NCBI GenBank assembly: GCA_965246995.1
Contig: OZ252008.1
Coordinates: 1,860,001-1,924,000 of the forward strand
Direction: 5' to 3'
Origin: VXRJ01 sp965246995
GTDB lineage: Bacteria > Acidobacteriota > Vicinamibacteria > Vicinamibacterales > UBA8438
Length of the DNA stretch: 64,000 bases
Shown: piece after piece, positions 15,890 to 25,036 of the stretch
Position numbering within the stretch: the first letter of the stretch is position 1
Layout of the letters: each line of letters starts with the position of its first letter
Position numbers and translations under genes: made by a program
Notes under the pieces: generated by a model
The model's database searches: none
Seen by the model: only the letters and a program-made list of their open reading frames with translations
What the model was told of the DNA's origin: nothing

Positions 15890-16678
15890 GTGCGACCGAT
15901 CATCGCGCTACTGACGGACTTCGGCACGCAAGATCACTACGTTGGCGCCATGCGAGGCGTCGTCTTGGGGATCTGTCCCGACGCCACGGTCGTCGATATC
16001 ACGCATGACGTGCCGGCGCACGACGTGGTGACCGCCAGCCTGGAGCTGGCCGCCTCCTACCGATATTTCCCTGCGGGCACGATCTTCCTGGTGGTGGTCG
16101 ATCCGGGGGTCGGGTCGGCGCGCCGCGGGCTCGCAGCCGACATCGGTGACTATCGCTTCGTGGCGCCCGACAACGGCGTGCTGACGGCGGTCTTCCGGGA
16201 GGATCCGCCGAAGCGGGTCGTCGAGCTGACCGAGCGGCGTTACGCGCGACCCACCGTCAGCCGGACGTTCGAGGGGCGAGACCGGTTTGCGCCCGGCGCC
16301 GCGTGGTTGGCGAAGGGGATCGAGTTGAACGCACTCGGGCGTCCCGTGTCCAACTACGAGATGCTCGACATCCCGGTGGCCTGCGTGGAGGCCGGACGGA
16401 TTGCCGGTGAAGTGCTGCGTGTCGACCGGTTCGGCAACCTGGTGTCGAATATCACGCGCAACACGTTCGAGCAGGTTGCGACCGGCGGTTCGATCCGGAT
16501 CGATGTGGCGCAGCAGGAGATCGGACGTCTCGTCGAGACCTATGCCGACATCCGCGACGACGAGGTGTGTGCGTTGTTCGGCAGCACGGATCACCTGGAG
16601 TTCGCCGCGAAGGAAAAGAGTGCGGCGGATCGCTTGTCGGTCGGCCGCGGCTCACCGGTCGTAGTGAGCCGGACGTAA
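15890..16678 (+). CDS. SAM hydroxide adenosyltransferase (DUF62) family protein
   Basis: A 262-residue protein of the family that hydrolyses S-adenosylmethionine to adenosine and methionine; related enzymes use chloride or fluoride. Family blocks are intact: LLTDFGTQDHYVG at the N-terminus, DPGVG near 77-81, PDNG near 100, and DRFGNLVSNI in the C-terminal domain. A GGGGAGG ribosome-binding site at 15877-15883, six bases before the GTG at 15890, decides this start over the ATG at 15839. It is probably cytoplasmic. Confidence 0.85.
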   Translation: MRPIIALLTDFGTQDHYVGAMRGVVLGICPDATVVDITHDVPAHDVVTASLELAASYRYFPAGTIFLVVVDPGVGSARRGLAADIGDYRFVAPDNGVLTAVFREDPPKRVVELTERRYARPTVSRTFEGRDRFAPGAAWLAKGIELNALGRPVSNYEMLDIPVACVEAGRIAGEVLRVDRFGNLVSNITRNTFEQVATGGSIRIDVAQQEIGRLVETYADIRDDEVCALFGSTDHLEFAAKEKSAADRLSVGRGSPVVVSRT

Positions 16679-16718
16679 CCGATTGCACCCGCGAAGAAAA
16701 GAGAGAGACGACAAATCG

Positions 16719-17936
16719 ATGTTCGACATGGATCTGACTGAGGAACAACGGCTGCTGGAGCAGTCGGTGCGGGAATGGGCGGCGCGCGAGGTCGCTCCGC
16801 ATATCCGGCAACTCGATCGCGAGCACCGGTTCGATCCGACGATTCTGCCGCAGATGGCGGATCTGGGCCTGCTGGGGATCTGCGTGCCGGAAGAGTACGG
16901 CGGCGCCGGCATGGACTATCTGAGCTACGGCCTGGCATGCGAGGAACTCGAGTACGTCGACACCTCGCTCCGGGTAATCCTCTCGGTCCACGTCGCATTG
17001 AACTCGCTGACGCTGCTTAGCTGGGGCAACGAGGATCAGAAGCAGCGTTACCTCGTACCGCAGGCGAAGGGGGAGAAGATCGGCAGCTACGGCCTGACCG
17101 AACCCGCGGCGGGCAGCGATGTCCGCGGCATTCAGACGGTGGCCGTCAAGCGGGGCGACCGCTACGTCCTGACGGGCGAGAAACAGTGGATTTCGCTCGC
17201 CGACGTGGCGGACCATTTCCTGGTCTTTGCCTACAGCGATCTGGAGAAGAAGCAGCAGCGTGATGTTTCCGGGATCAGCGCGTTCATCGTCCAGCGCGAC
17301 TATCCCGGCTTCTCGAGCGGCACCCTGACCGAGAAGTGGGGCATCCTGGCCGGCAATACCGGCTACTTCAAGCTGGACGACGTGGAAGTGCCGGCCGCCA
17401 ACCTCGTGGGACAGGAGGGCGAGGGCTTCAAGATCGCGATGTTCGCGCTCGATCAGGGGCGCCTCAGCGTTTCCGCCGGCGCGACCGGCTTGATCCGCGC
17501 TTGCCGTGACGCGAGCGTCGCCTACGCGCGTGAGCGGAAGACCTTCGGCGTGCCGATCGCGGAGCATCAGTTGGTCAAGCAGATGATCGCGCGGATGGAG
17601 TCGGACTATCAGGCGGGGCGCCTGCTTTGGCAGCGGGCCGCGTGGCTCAAGAACATCGGCCGGCGCTGCACGCGCGAGACCGGTCTTGCCAAGTGGTTCA
17701 CCACCGTGGCGTCGGAAAAGGCGGCGGGCGACGCCGTGCAGGTGCATGGCGCGAACGGCTATTCGGACGAGTATCCGGTCGGACGCTTCTACCGCAACTG
17801 CAAGGCCGCGGTGATCTACGAGGGGACACGCGAGATCCACACTTTGATGCAGGCGGACTACGCCCTCGGCTACCGGGTTGACAAGCCGACGCGGTGCATG
17901 CTGCCGGCGTACGACGGAGAGGTGGTGCAGGCGTAA
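16719..17936 (+). CDS. acyl-CoA dehydrogenase
   Basis: A 405-residue flavoprotein of the acyl-CoA dehydrogenase family, which oxidises acyl-CoA to the 2-enoyl-CoA and passes electrons to ETF. The three-domain layout is complete. FAD-contact motifs are YGLTEPAAGSDV and WISLADVADHF; the catalytic-base region is VIYEGTREIHT near residue 367. The sequence style (WGILAGNTGYF, DEYPVGRFYRN) is closest to short/branched-chain or glutaryl-CoA-type members; substrate cannot be set from motifs. The ATG at 16719 follows GAGAGA; an ATG 12 codons upstream adds only a charged tail. It overlaps glpX by one base (TAATG). Confidence 0.88.
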   Translation: MFDMDLTEEQRLLEQSVREWAAREVAPHIRQLDREHRFDPTILPQMADLGLLGICVPEEYGGAGMDYLSYGLACEELEYVDTSLRVILSVHVALNSLTLLSWGNEDQKQRYLVPQAKGEKIGSYGLTEPAAGSDVRGIQTVAVKRGDRYVLTGEKQWISLADVADHFLVFAYSDLEKKQQRDVSGISAFIVQRDYPGFSSGTLTEKWGILAGNTGYFKLDDVEVPAANLVGQEGEGFKIAMFALDQGRLSVSAGATGLIRACRDASVAYARERKTFGVPIAEHQLVKQMIARMESDYQAGRLLWQRAAWLKNIGRRCTRETGLAKWFTTVASEKAAGDAVQVHGANGYSDEYPVGRFYRNCKAAVIYEGTREIHTLMQADYALGYRVDKPTRCMLPAYDGEVVQA

Positions 17937-18925
17937 TGGAGTTGGACCCCGAACTGGCCGGCGAATTTCTTGATGTAGTCGAGCAGGCAGCGATCGCTTG
18001 TGCCCACACGATGGGCCAGGGCGACCGTCACCGTTCGGATCACGTAGCGGTCGAGGCGATGCGCACCCGGCTGGATCATGTGCCGATCGATGGCCGAGTG
18101 GTGATTGGCGAGGGTGAGCGGGATGAAGCGCCGATGCTCTACATCGGCGAGCGTGTCGGGCGTGGCGCCAACGGCGCGACGGGGTTGCCGGAAGTGGACA
18201 TCGCGGTCGATCCGCTCGAGGGGACCAACCTCTGCGCCACCGGCGCGCCGCGAGCCATCGCGGTGCTCGCCGCCTCCGAGCGGGGAGGCCTCCTCCACGC
18301 GCCCGACATCTACATGGAGAAGCTGGTGGTCGGTGCGCAGTCGAAGCGCTCCGTCGACATCAACGCGCCGGTGGCCGACAATCTCGCCGCGATCGCGCGC
18401 TGCCTCGACCGGGGGGTACACGACCTCGTCATCGTTGTCCTTGAACGCGAGCGGCACGAGCCGCTCATCAAGGAGATCCGCGAGGCAGGCGCCCGCATCC
18501 GGCTGATCGGCGACGGTGATCTGACCGCAGCAATTGATGCGGCGGTGGTCGGCAGCGGTATCCACGCCGTCATGGGGAGCGGTGGGGCCCCCGAAGGGGT
18601 GCTCGCCGCCGCCGCGATGCGTTGCCTGGGGGGCGAGATCTTCGCGCGGCTGACTATCGATACGCCGGAGAAGGAAGCGCGCGCCCGGTCGATGGGAATC
18701 GATGATCTATCCCGCGTCTACACGTCGAAGGATCTGGCGTCGGGCAAACAGGTGATCTTTGCCGCGACAGGGGTTACCGAGGGGGCCCTGATGCAGGGGG
18801 TGCGGTTCTTCGGCGAAGGGTGTCGCACGTCGTCGATCCTGATGCAGACCAATCCGCCGCGTGTGCAGTTCATCGACACGATCCACGTCAAGGATCAGGC
18901 GGGCCGGCGCGGCCTCCGGTTCTAA
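17936..18925 (+). CDS. glpX: class II fructose-1,6-bisphosphatase (GlpX family)
   Basis: A 329-residue metal-dependent phosphatase that converts fructose-1,6-bisphosphate to fructose-6-phosphate in gluconeogenesis. The metal/phosphate motif DPLEGTNL is near residue 85-92, and the family block MGSGGAPEGVLAAAAMRC near 205-222. VIGEGERDEAPML at about 57-69 is also conserved. Length matches GlpX. It overlaps both neighbours by one base, so it is co-translated with the acyl-CoA dehydrogenase and the Sua5/YrdC gene. Some GlpX proteins also act on sedoheptulose-1,7-bisphosphate. Confidence 0.93.
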   Translation: MELDPELAGEFLDVVEQAAIACAHTMGQGDRHRSDHVAVEAMRTRLDHVPIDGRVVIGEGERDEAPMLYIGERVGRGANGATGLPEVDIAVDPLEGTNLCATGAPRAIAVLAASERGGLLHAPDIYMEKLVVGAQSKRSVDINAPVADNLAAIARCLDRGVHDLVIVVLERERHEPLIKEIREAGARIRLIGDGDLTAAIDAAVVGSGIHAVMGSGGAPEGVLAAAAMRCLGGEIFARLTIDTPEKEARARSMGIDDLSRVYTSKDLASGKQVIFAATGVTEGALMQGVRFFGEGCRTSSILMQTNPPRVQFIDTIHVKDQAGRRGLRF

Positions 18926-19563
18926 TGGGCCGCCCCGGCGTCGTCCCAATCGACGCCGGCCATCCCGATCCGCCGGCATTTGTTCCTGCGGTCCACGCAC
19001 TGGAGGCGGGCGATATCGTCGCGTTTCCGACCGACACGCTCTACGGTCTCGCGGCCGACCCCCGGAACGCCGAGGCCGTAGACCGGCTGTTCGCCCTGAA
19101 AGGACGTGCCGCTGATGTAGCGGTGCCGCTGATTGCGGCGGACGCCGCCCAGATAGACCTGGCGGTGCGGGAATGGACCCCGCTCGCGCACCGTCTCGCA
19201 GACCGGTTCTGGCCCGGCCCGCTTTCCCTCGTGCTCGATGCCGGGCCGTCACTCGACCCCGGCGTGTTGGGGGGCGGCGCCACGGTCGCCATCCGCGTGC
19301 CGGCGCATCCGGTCGCTCGCGGGCTGGCTGCCGGGCTGGGCCATCCGATCACCGCCACGAGCGCGAACCGGAGCGGGGGAGCACCCGCGGCCGACGCGTC
19401 GGCGGTCGTAGCCGCACTGGGTGACGGCGTTGCTCTGGTGCTCGACGCGGGAGCCTGCGTGGCGGGCCCACCGTCAACAATCGCCGATGCTCGTGGCGAA
19501 CGGCCAAGACTCCTCCGAGAGGGCGCGATTCCATGGGACCGGGTGCTAAAATTGCTCGCGTGA
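18925..19563 (+). CDS. L-threonylcarbamoyladenylate synthase (Sua5/YrdC/TsaC family)
   Basis: A 212-residue single-domain YrdC protein. The family makes threonylcarbamoyl-AMP from threonine, bicarbonate and ATP, the first step of t6A37 tRNA modification. Visible motifs are PTDTLYGLAADP near residues 35-46, FWPGPLSLVL near 90-99, and TSANRSGG near 145. The C-terminal Sua5 domain is absent, so it is the short TsaC form. It starts on the glpX stop (TAATG), and its own stop overlaps the next GTG. Confidence 0.88.
   Translation: MGRPGVVPIDAGHPDPPAFVPAVHALEAGDIVAFPTDTLYGLAADPRNAEAVDRLFALKGRAADVAVPLIAADAAQIDLAVREWTPLAHRLADRFWPGPLSLVLDAGPSLDPGVLGGGATVAIRVPAHPVARGLAAGLGHPITATSANRSGGAPAADASAVVAALGDGVALVLDAGACVAGPPSTIADARGERPRLLREGAIPWDRVLKLLA
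19547..19552 (+). promoter_or_regulatory. -10-like box (TAAAAT) just before the TPR/SLH lipoprotein gene
   Basis: TAAAAT lies inside the end of the preceding coding sequence and ends seven bases before the GTG at 19560. An internal promoter giving a leaderless message is possible, besides read-through from the upstream operon. Confidence 0.45.
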
Positions 19564-20924
19564 AGAAGGTGCTGGCGTTCTCCGTGGCCACGGTTCTGGT
19601 GGTAGCGGCCGCTGGTTGTGTCGCCCGCGTGCCGGTTGTCACGACGCCCGCCTTTCCCGACTTCGTCTATCCCGCCCCGCCTGAGGCGTACGCGTCGAGC
19701 CCGCTCGGCCCGCAGCAGAGCGACGCCTGGGCGTTCCTGCAGTCCGGCGACCTCGGCCGCGCCGAGGAGCAATTCTCTGCGCTACTGGAGGAAGACGCTG
19801 CGTTCTTCCCGGCCTCTGCCGGCCTGGGTTGGGTCCTGCTCGCACGGGGCCGGGCGAGCGACGCGATAGGTCAGTTTGATGCGGCACTCGGCCAGTCTGC
19901 GGAATACGTCTCGGCGCTGGTAGGCCGCGGCGAGGCGCTGCTGGCGACCGATGCGCTGTCCGCCGCCCTCACCAGTTTCGAAGCCGTCCTGCGGAATGAC
20001 TCGGGGCTCGAGCGAATCGAACGGGTGGCGGGCGAGCTGCGTCTCCGGGTGATGACCGAACGCTTGGTCGACGCGCGCGCGGCGGCAGATCAGGCGCGGT
20101 TCGAGGAGGCAGTGGCGGCCTATGCCGACGTGATTGCCGCGTCGCCCGACAGCGGGTTTCTTTACCTGGAGCGAGCCCGCGTGATGGCGCGCGCCGGCGA
20201 TCCCACTGCCGCGCTCGAGGAGGCGCGCCGGGCGTCCAGCCTCGATCCGAGCGACGTCGGACCGATCCGGCTGGAAGGAGAGCTGCTCGAGGCGCTGGGG
20301 GACATCGACGGGGCGATTGATGCCTACCGGCGGGCCGAAGCGATGGCGCCGGACGGGACAACCGCGGCCAGTCTGTCTCGCTTGACCGCAGCGCTGCGGC
20401 ACGATGGGCTGCCGGGCGAGTATGCCGCGATCGTCGACAGCGCTCGGCTGACTCGCGGTGACCTGGCGGCCTTGGTGGGCGTCGAGCTGCCCGTTCTCCT
20501 CGACGACGCTGCGGCCGGCATGGCGATGCCGATACTGATCGACACGCGCGGTCACTGGGCGAACCGCTGGATCGTCACCGTGGCGCAGGCTGGCGTCATG
20601 CCGGTGCAGGCGGGCAACCGGTTCGATCCGGAGCGCCGCATCCGCCGTGGCGACCTGGCGGATGTTGTCGGCGCCGTCCTGGATCTCATCGCGGACATCG
20701 ATCCCGTCGCGGCGAACGCCTGGGAAGGTGCGCTGCCGAGTTTCCAGGACATGGGAGACGGGCACCTGAACTACGACGCCGCCGCGCGGGCGGTCGCCGC
20801 CGACGTCCTGGCGGTGCTCGACGGTAACCGGTTCCAACCGACCCGGCCGGTCAGCGGCGCCGACGCAGTCGAAGCGGTCGGACGGCTGGCGGGGCTCGCC
20901 GCCGCAGCGGGCGCTGCGCCATGA
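19560..20924 (+). CDS. TPR-repeat lipoprotein with an SLH-like domain
   Basis: A 454-residue exported protein. VKKVLAFSVATVLVVAAAGC is a signal peptide with a lipobox cysteine at residue 20. Residues 60-280 form several tetratricopeptide-like helical repeats (AWAFLQSGDLGRAEEQF, GEALLATDALSAALTSFEAV, AYADVIAASPDSGFLYLERA). About 325-375 (TRGHWANRWIVTVAQAGV, then FDPERRIRRGDLADVVG) resembles an S-layer homology motif. It is probably a periplasm-facing envelope protein; partner unknown. GTG 19560 overlaps the previous stop (GTGA); an ATG nine codons upstream would spoil the signal peptide. Confidence 0.78.
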   Translation: MKKVLAFSVATVLVVAAAGCVARVPVVTTPAFPDFVYPAPPEAYASSPLGPQQSDAWAFLQSGDLGRAEEQFSALLEEDAAFFPASAGLGWVLLARGRASDAIGQFDAALGQSAEYVSALVGRGEALLATDALSAALTSFEAVLRNDSGLERIERVAGELRLRVMTERLVDARAAADQARFEEAVAAYADVIAASPDSGFLYLERARVMARAGDPTAALEEARRASSLDPSDVGPIRLEGELLEALGDIDGAIDAYRRAEAMAPDGTTAASLSRLTAALRHDGLPGEYAAIVDSARLTRGDLAALVGVELPVLLDDAAAGMAMPILIDTRGHWANRWIVTVAQAGVMPVQAGNRFDPERRIRRGDLADVVGAVLDLIADIDPVAANAWEGALPSFQDMGDGHLNYDAAARAVAADVLAVLDGNRFQPTRPVSGADAVEAVGRLAGLAAAAGAAP

Positions 20925-21472
20925 CCGCGCTGACGACCGCGAACCAGGTGACGCTGTTCCGGCTTCTGCTGGTCCCCTGTCTGGTGATCCTCGTGCTGTA
21001 CGGCTTCAACGGCTGGGCGTTCGTCACGTTCGTGGTCGCCGGCGTCACCGACGCGCTCGATGGCGTGATTGCGCGGCGTGCGGGTCAGCGGACCAGTCTC
21101 GGGGCGTTACTGGACCCGATGGCGGACAAGCTGCTGCTCATCTCCACCTTCGTCGTGCTGACGATGCCGCTGGGGCTGCCGAATCAGTTGCCGCTCTGGT
21201 TCACGGTGCTGGTGATCAGCCGCGACGTGCTGATCGTGCTGACCGTGGCCGTCGTGAACCTGGCGATCGAGCGGCGGGTCTTCTATCCGTCGCTGCCGGG
21301 CAAGATCGCGACGGTCCTGTACGTCCTGACCGGCGCGGTGACGCTGCTGTTCAATTTCCTGGGATACACGTCCGTCGTGGTCACCTGGACGGTGTACGCG
21401 GCGCTTGCCGCCACTATCATTTCCGGGCTCCACTACATCGCCCACGCCGCGCGCGTGGTCAACGAAGGCTAG
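20921..21472 (+). CDS. pgsA: CDP-diacylglycerol--glycerol-3-phosphate 3-phosphatidyltransferase
   Basis: A 183-residue integral membrane enzyme that makes phosphatidylglycerol phosphate. The CDP-alcohol phosphotransferase signature is complete: DALDGVIARR followed at the right spacing by GALLDPMADK (about residues 43-68). It has about five or six hydrophobic segments and normal length. It overlaps the lipoprotein gene by four bases (ATGA). Its stop overlaps that of the convergent epimerase gene in a shared CTAG at 21469-21472, leaving no room for a terminator. Confidence 0.92.
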   Translation: MTALTTANQVTLFRLLLVPCLVILVLYGFNGWAFVTFVVAGVTDALDGVIARRAGQRTSLGALLDPMADKLLLISTFVVLTMPLGLPNQLPLWFTVLVISRDVLIVLTVAVVNLAIERRVFYPSLPGKIATVLYVLTGAVTLLFNFLGYTSVVVTWTVYAALAATIISGLHYIAHAARVVNEG

Positions 21473-22413
21473 CAGTCCGTCGTCGCCAGCTTCTCGCGGA
21501 AGTAGGCGATCGTCGACTGCAAGCCGTCCGCCAGCGCCACGCGGGGCTCCCAGCCAAGCTGCTCCCGGGCCCGCGCGATGTCGGGCTGGCGCACTTTCGG
21601 ATCGTCCACCGGCAGCGCGCGATGCACGATCCGTGATGGTGACCCGGTCGCCGCGATGATCGCGCGCGCCACCTCCAGAATCGTCATCTCGGCCGGGTTG
21701 CCGATATTGACCGGCTCGGTGACGTCCGACTCGGCCAGCGCGATTACGCCCCGTACCAAATCGCTGATGTAGCACAGGCTCCGCGTCTGATCCCCGTCGC
21801 CGTACACCGTCACGTCCTCCTCGCGCAGCGCCTGCGTAATGAAGTTGGGGACCGCGCGGCCGTCGCGCAGACGCATCCGCGGCCCGTAGGTGTTGAAGAT
21901 CCGGACGATGCGGGTCTCCAGGCCGTGGTAGCGGTGATAGGCCGTCGTCATCGCCTCGGCGAACCGCTTCGCCTCGTCGTAGACGCCGCGCGGACCGATG
22001 GGATTGACGTTGCCCCAGTAGTCTTCGCGCTGCGGGTGCACGAGCGGGTCGCCGTAGATCTCGGAAGTGGAGGCCAGCACGAAACGCGCTCCCTTCGCCT
22101 TGGCGAGACCGAGGGCGTTATGCGTTCCGAGCGCGCCTACCTTGAGGGTCGGGATGGGCAGGTCGAGGTAGTCGATCGGACTGGCCGGACTGGCCCAGTG
22201 CAGCACCAGGTCGACGTCTTCCTCCAGCGCGATGTAGTTCGTGACGTCGTGCTCGATGAACCGGAAGTTCCGCCCCGCAAGGTGCGCGATGTTGGCGATG
22301 TCGCCGGTCAGCAGGTTGTCGATGCCGACGACTGCGTAGCCCCGGGTGATCAGCGCCTCGGCGAGATGCGAGCCGATGAAGCCGGCGGCTCCGGTGATGA
22401 CGGCGCGGGCCAT
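21469..22413 (-). CDS. UDP-glucuronate decarboxylase (UDP-xylose synthase type)
   Basis: A 314-residue extended short-chain dehydrogenase. The NAD motif GAAGFIGSH is at residues 8-16, STSEIYGDP near 116-124, and the catalytic YDEAK near 146-150. The HWASPASPIDY and FNTYGPRM strings match UXS enzymes, which turn UDP-glucuronate into UDP-xylose; related 4-epimerases are less likely. With Ugd at 29444 supplying UDP-glucuronate, a UDP-xylose route is complete in this window. It is the last gene of the minus-strand polysaccharide block. Confidence 0.85.
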   Translation of the reverse strand: MARAVITGAAGFIGSHLAEALITRGYAVVGIDNLLTGDIANIAHLAGRNFRFIEHDVTNYIALEEDVDLVLHWASPASPIDYLDLPIPTLKVGALGTHNALGLAKAKGARFVLASTSEIYGDPLVHPQREDYWGNVNPIGPRGVYDEAKRFAEAMTTAYHRYHGLETRIVRIFNTYGPRMRLRDGRAVPNFITQALREEDVTVYGDGDQTRSLCYISDLVRGVIALAESDVTEPVNIGNPAEMTILEVARAIIAATGSPSRIVHRALPVDDPKVRQPDIARAREQLGWEPRVALADGLQSTIAYFREKLATTDC

Positions 22414-22437
22414 GGAAACGGGGGTATCCGGTCCGGC

Positions 22438-23874
22438 TCAGTAGGCATGCCGGTGCCACAACAGGTGGACCACCGTGAGCCACATGATCTTGAGGTCGAG
22501 CGTCATCGACCAGTTCTCGATGTAGTGGAGGTCGTACTCGATCCGCTTCTCGATCGACGTGTTGCCGCGCCAGCCGTTTACCTGCGCCCACCCGGTGATG
22601 CCCGCCTTCACCTTGTGGCGCAGCATGTACTTCGGCACCCGCGCCTTGAACTGATCGACGAAGAACGGACGCTCCGGCCGCGGTCCGACCAGTGACATGC
22701 CACCGCGCAGCACGTTCCAGAACTGCGGTAACTCGTCCAGGCTGAACCGCCGGAGGAACCGTCCTAGCGGGGTGCGGCGCGGGTCGTTCGCGCGCGCCCA
22801 GATCGGCCCAGTGTCCTGCTCGGCATTCTCGTACATCGACCGGAACTTCAGCAGCATGAACGGCTGGCCGTCGAGCCCCATCCGCTCCTGGCGGTAGAGC
22901 GCCGGACCGGACGACGTCATTCGGATGGCGGCCGCGATCACCGCCATGGGCAACGCCAGGATCACCAGCGCGACGCTCGAGCTGGCGATATCCATCAGTC
23001 GCTTCAGCACGCTGTTGAAGCCGCGCAGCGGCACGTCGTTGACGTTGATCAACGGAATGCCGTCCAGTTCCTCGATACGCGCGTGCAACGTGACGAACTG
23101 CAGGAAGTCGGGGATCACCTTGATGTCGATGCATTCGCGGTTCGCCACTTCGATCAGATTGAGGGTCTTGAGATGCTGCTCGACCGGCAGCGCGACGTAC
23201 AACTGATCGACCCGCTCGCGATCGACAACCTCTGCCGCGTCCTCGATGTTGCCGAGCAGGGGCAGCCCCCGATAGCCGATCCGGTCGCCATCGGCGTCGT
23301 CGTCCAGGAAGCCGACTACCTTGTAGCCGAACTCGGCGTGCTGCAGAAATCGGTCGGCAACGTGCCGCGCCAAGTCCTGCGTGCCCGCGATGAGGACGCG
23401 GCGCAACCCGATGCCGGCGGCGTAGCGGTGTCGCAGATAGCGCCGGACCAGATCGCGCGAGGCAAAGGTAAGCGCGATGTTCAGCCCGACGAAGATCCCC
23501 CAGACCAGCCGCGATACTTCGTAGGCGCCGGTTTCGCGTGCGGCGGCCGTGGCGACGTAGACCTGTATGTAGAGCGTCGCGAGCAGGCCGACCGCTACGG
23601 TGAGGAGTGTGCCGACCAGGACGGCGAAGAAGTCGTCGACGGGAGTCCGGTTACTGCGGAAGCGATACGTCCCCTGCAGGTAGAACGTAAGGGGTATCAG
23701 CAGGCCGATGAACGGTGTCAGCGCCAGGTACTGATCGAACGGTGGCTGACCCTTGGGAATAGGAAACAGCCCCGTCTCGAAACGGACGACGTAGGCGAGC
23801 ACGAACGCGCTCATCCCGAGCACGAAATCGAGGACGAGGTGCAGCGCGGTGAGGAACCGGGCCTGACGTGTCAT
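22438..23874 (-). CDS. polyprenyl-phosphate sugar phosphotransferase (WcaJ/ExoY-like)
   Basis: A 478-residue membrane protein of the type that starts exopolysaccharide repeat units by moving a sugar-1-phosphate to undecaprenyl phosphate. The N-terminal half has about four or five membrane helices and a Rossmann-like region (LRRVLIAGTQDLARHVADRF). The C-terminal bacterial sugar-transferase domain (about 280-478) is complete: FNSVLKRLMDIASSS, RQERMGLDGQPFMLLKFRSM, DELPQFWNVLRGGMSLVGPRP. The ATG at 23874 is preferred over a start 17 codons upstream in sequence unlike a membrane N-terminus. Four bases separate it from the preceding glycosyltransferase gene. Confidence 0.9.
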   Translation of the reverse strand: MTRQARFLTALHLVLDFVLGMSAFVLAYVVRFETGLFPIPKGQPPFDQYLALTPFIGLLIPLTFYLQGTYRFRSNRTPVDDFFAVLVGTLLTVAVGLLATLYIQVYVATAAARETGAYEVSRLVWGIFVGLNIALTFASRDLVRRYLRHRYAAGIGLRRVLIAGTQDLARHVADRFLQHAEFGYKVVGFLDDDADGDRIGYRGLPLLGNIEDAAEVVDRERVDQLYVALPVEQHLKTLNLIEVANRECIDIKVIPDFLQFVTLHARIEELDGIPLINVNDVPLRGFNSVLKRLMDIASSSVALVILALPMAVIAAAIRMTSSGPALYRQERMGLDGQPFMLLKFRSMYENAEQDTGPIWARANDPRRTPLGRFLRRFSLDELPQFWNVLRGGMSLVGPRPERPFFVDQFKARVPKYMLRHKVKAGITGWAQVNGWRGNTSIEKRIEYDLHYIENWSMTLDLKIMWLTVVHLLWHRHAY

Positions 23875-23878
23875 GGTG

Positions 23879-25036
23879 TCAGGTGGCGGCGACCGCCTCG
23901 AGGGCTTTCCGCATCCGGTACGCAAAGACCGGTCGCGCGAAGCGAGAGGCCGCCAGATGCAGCTTCACAGGGTCGAAGGCGCCGTCATCGAGTGACCGAA
24001 TGGCATCGGCGAACGCGTCGGCGCTCGCCTCTTCGACCAGAATGCCGGTGACGCCAGGCTCGACCGTTTCGCGCGCGCCGCCCCGCGCGAGCGCGATCGC
24101 CGGTCGTCCACATGCCAGCGCTTCGACCGGCGCGATCCCGAAGTCCTCCTCTCCCGTCAACAGCAACCCTCGCGATGTCCGGTAGATCTCCCGCAGTTCC
24201 TCCCCCGGGCAATGCGGGATGAACTCGACCGACGGTCCTGCCTGTGCGCGCAAGCGGCCCGCCTCCGGGCCGTCACCGATGATCCGAAGCGGCACGTCCG
24301 CCAGCCGGCATGCCTCGATCGCCAAGTCGACACGCTTATAGGGCACCAGTGCTGATACCACCACGAACCCGCCCTGCGGCGGCGCCCCGTTCGGACTGTA
24401 GAAGCCGGTATCGACCGGAGGGGCAATCACTGCCGCTTCCCGACCATAATAGCGGCGAATGCGCTCTGCAATATAGCGCGAAATTGCGACGTAACCGTCG
24501 ACCCGGCCCGCCGTTGCGGCGTCCCAACGCGCCAGGCGGCGCATTGCCGTGCGGTAGACGCGGCTCTGGAACCGTCCCACGCGCTCCGGACCGAAATAGG
24601 CATCGAACTGATCCCACGCATACCGCATCGGTGTGAAGCAGTAGCAGAGGTGGCGCGCCCGCCCCGTCGGCACCACCGCCTTGGCGGCGCAATGGCTCGT
24701 GCTGATAACCAGATCGAACCGGTCGAGATCGAACTGCTCGATCGCGGCGGGGAAGAGCGGCAGGTAGTGCCGGTAGCGGGTCCGTGCGAACGGCAGGAAC
24801 TGAATGAACGAGGTGCGCGGCCGCAGTGCCTCGAGGCGCGGTGAAGTGGTGCCGCGCACATGCAGCAGCGTGAACAGCTCAGCCTGTGGCACCAGATCCA
24901 GGATGGCTTCGAGCGCGAACTCACCGCCGCGCATGCCGGTGAGCCAATCGTGGACGACGGCGACGCGGAAGCCGCCCAGGTCCGCGGGTTCGACCCCGCT
25001 CGCGGCGATGGGTACGGACGGGGAAGGCGCTGTCAC
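23879..25036 (-). CDS. glycosyltransferase family 4 protein
   Basis: A 385-residue GT-B glycosyltransferase. The N-terminal domain starts FRVAVVHDWLTGMRGGEFAL (about residues 22-41). The C-terminal nucleotide-sugar domain contains VVVSALVPYKRVDLAIEAC and the GT4 donor motif EEDFGIAPVEALACGRPAIA with the expected EX7E glutamates. The GTG at 25036 overlaps the stop of the upstream gene (GTGA). Acceptor and donor cannot be read from sequence; the adjacent sugar transferase and UDP-xylose synthase point to exopolysaccharide assembly. Confidence 0.88.
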   Translation of the reverse strand: MTAPSPSVPIAASGVEPADLGGFRVAVVHDWLTGMRGGEFALEAILDLVPQAELFTLLHVRGTTSPRLEALRPRTSFIQFLPFARTRYRHYLPLFPAAIEQFDLDRFDLVISTSHCAAKAVVPTGRARHLCYCFTPMRYAWDQFDAYFGPERVGRFQSRVYRTAMRRLARWDAATAGRVDGYVAISRYIAERIRRYYGREAAVIAPPVDTGFYSPNGAPPQGGFVVVSALVPYKRVDLAIEACRLADVPLRIIGDGPEAGRLRAQAGPSVEFIPHCPGEELREIYRTSRGLLLTGEEDFGIAPVEALACGRPAIALARGGARETVEPGVTGILVEEASADAFADAIRSLDDGAFDPVKLHLAASRFARPVFAYRMRKALEAVAAT

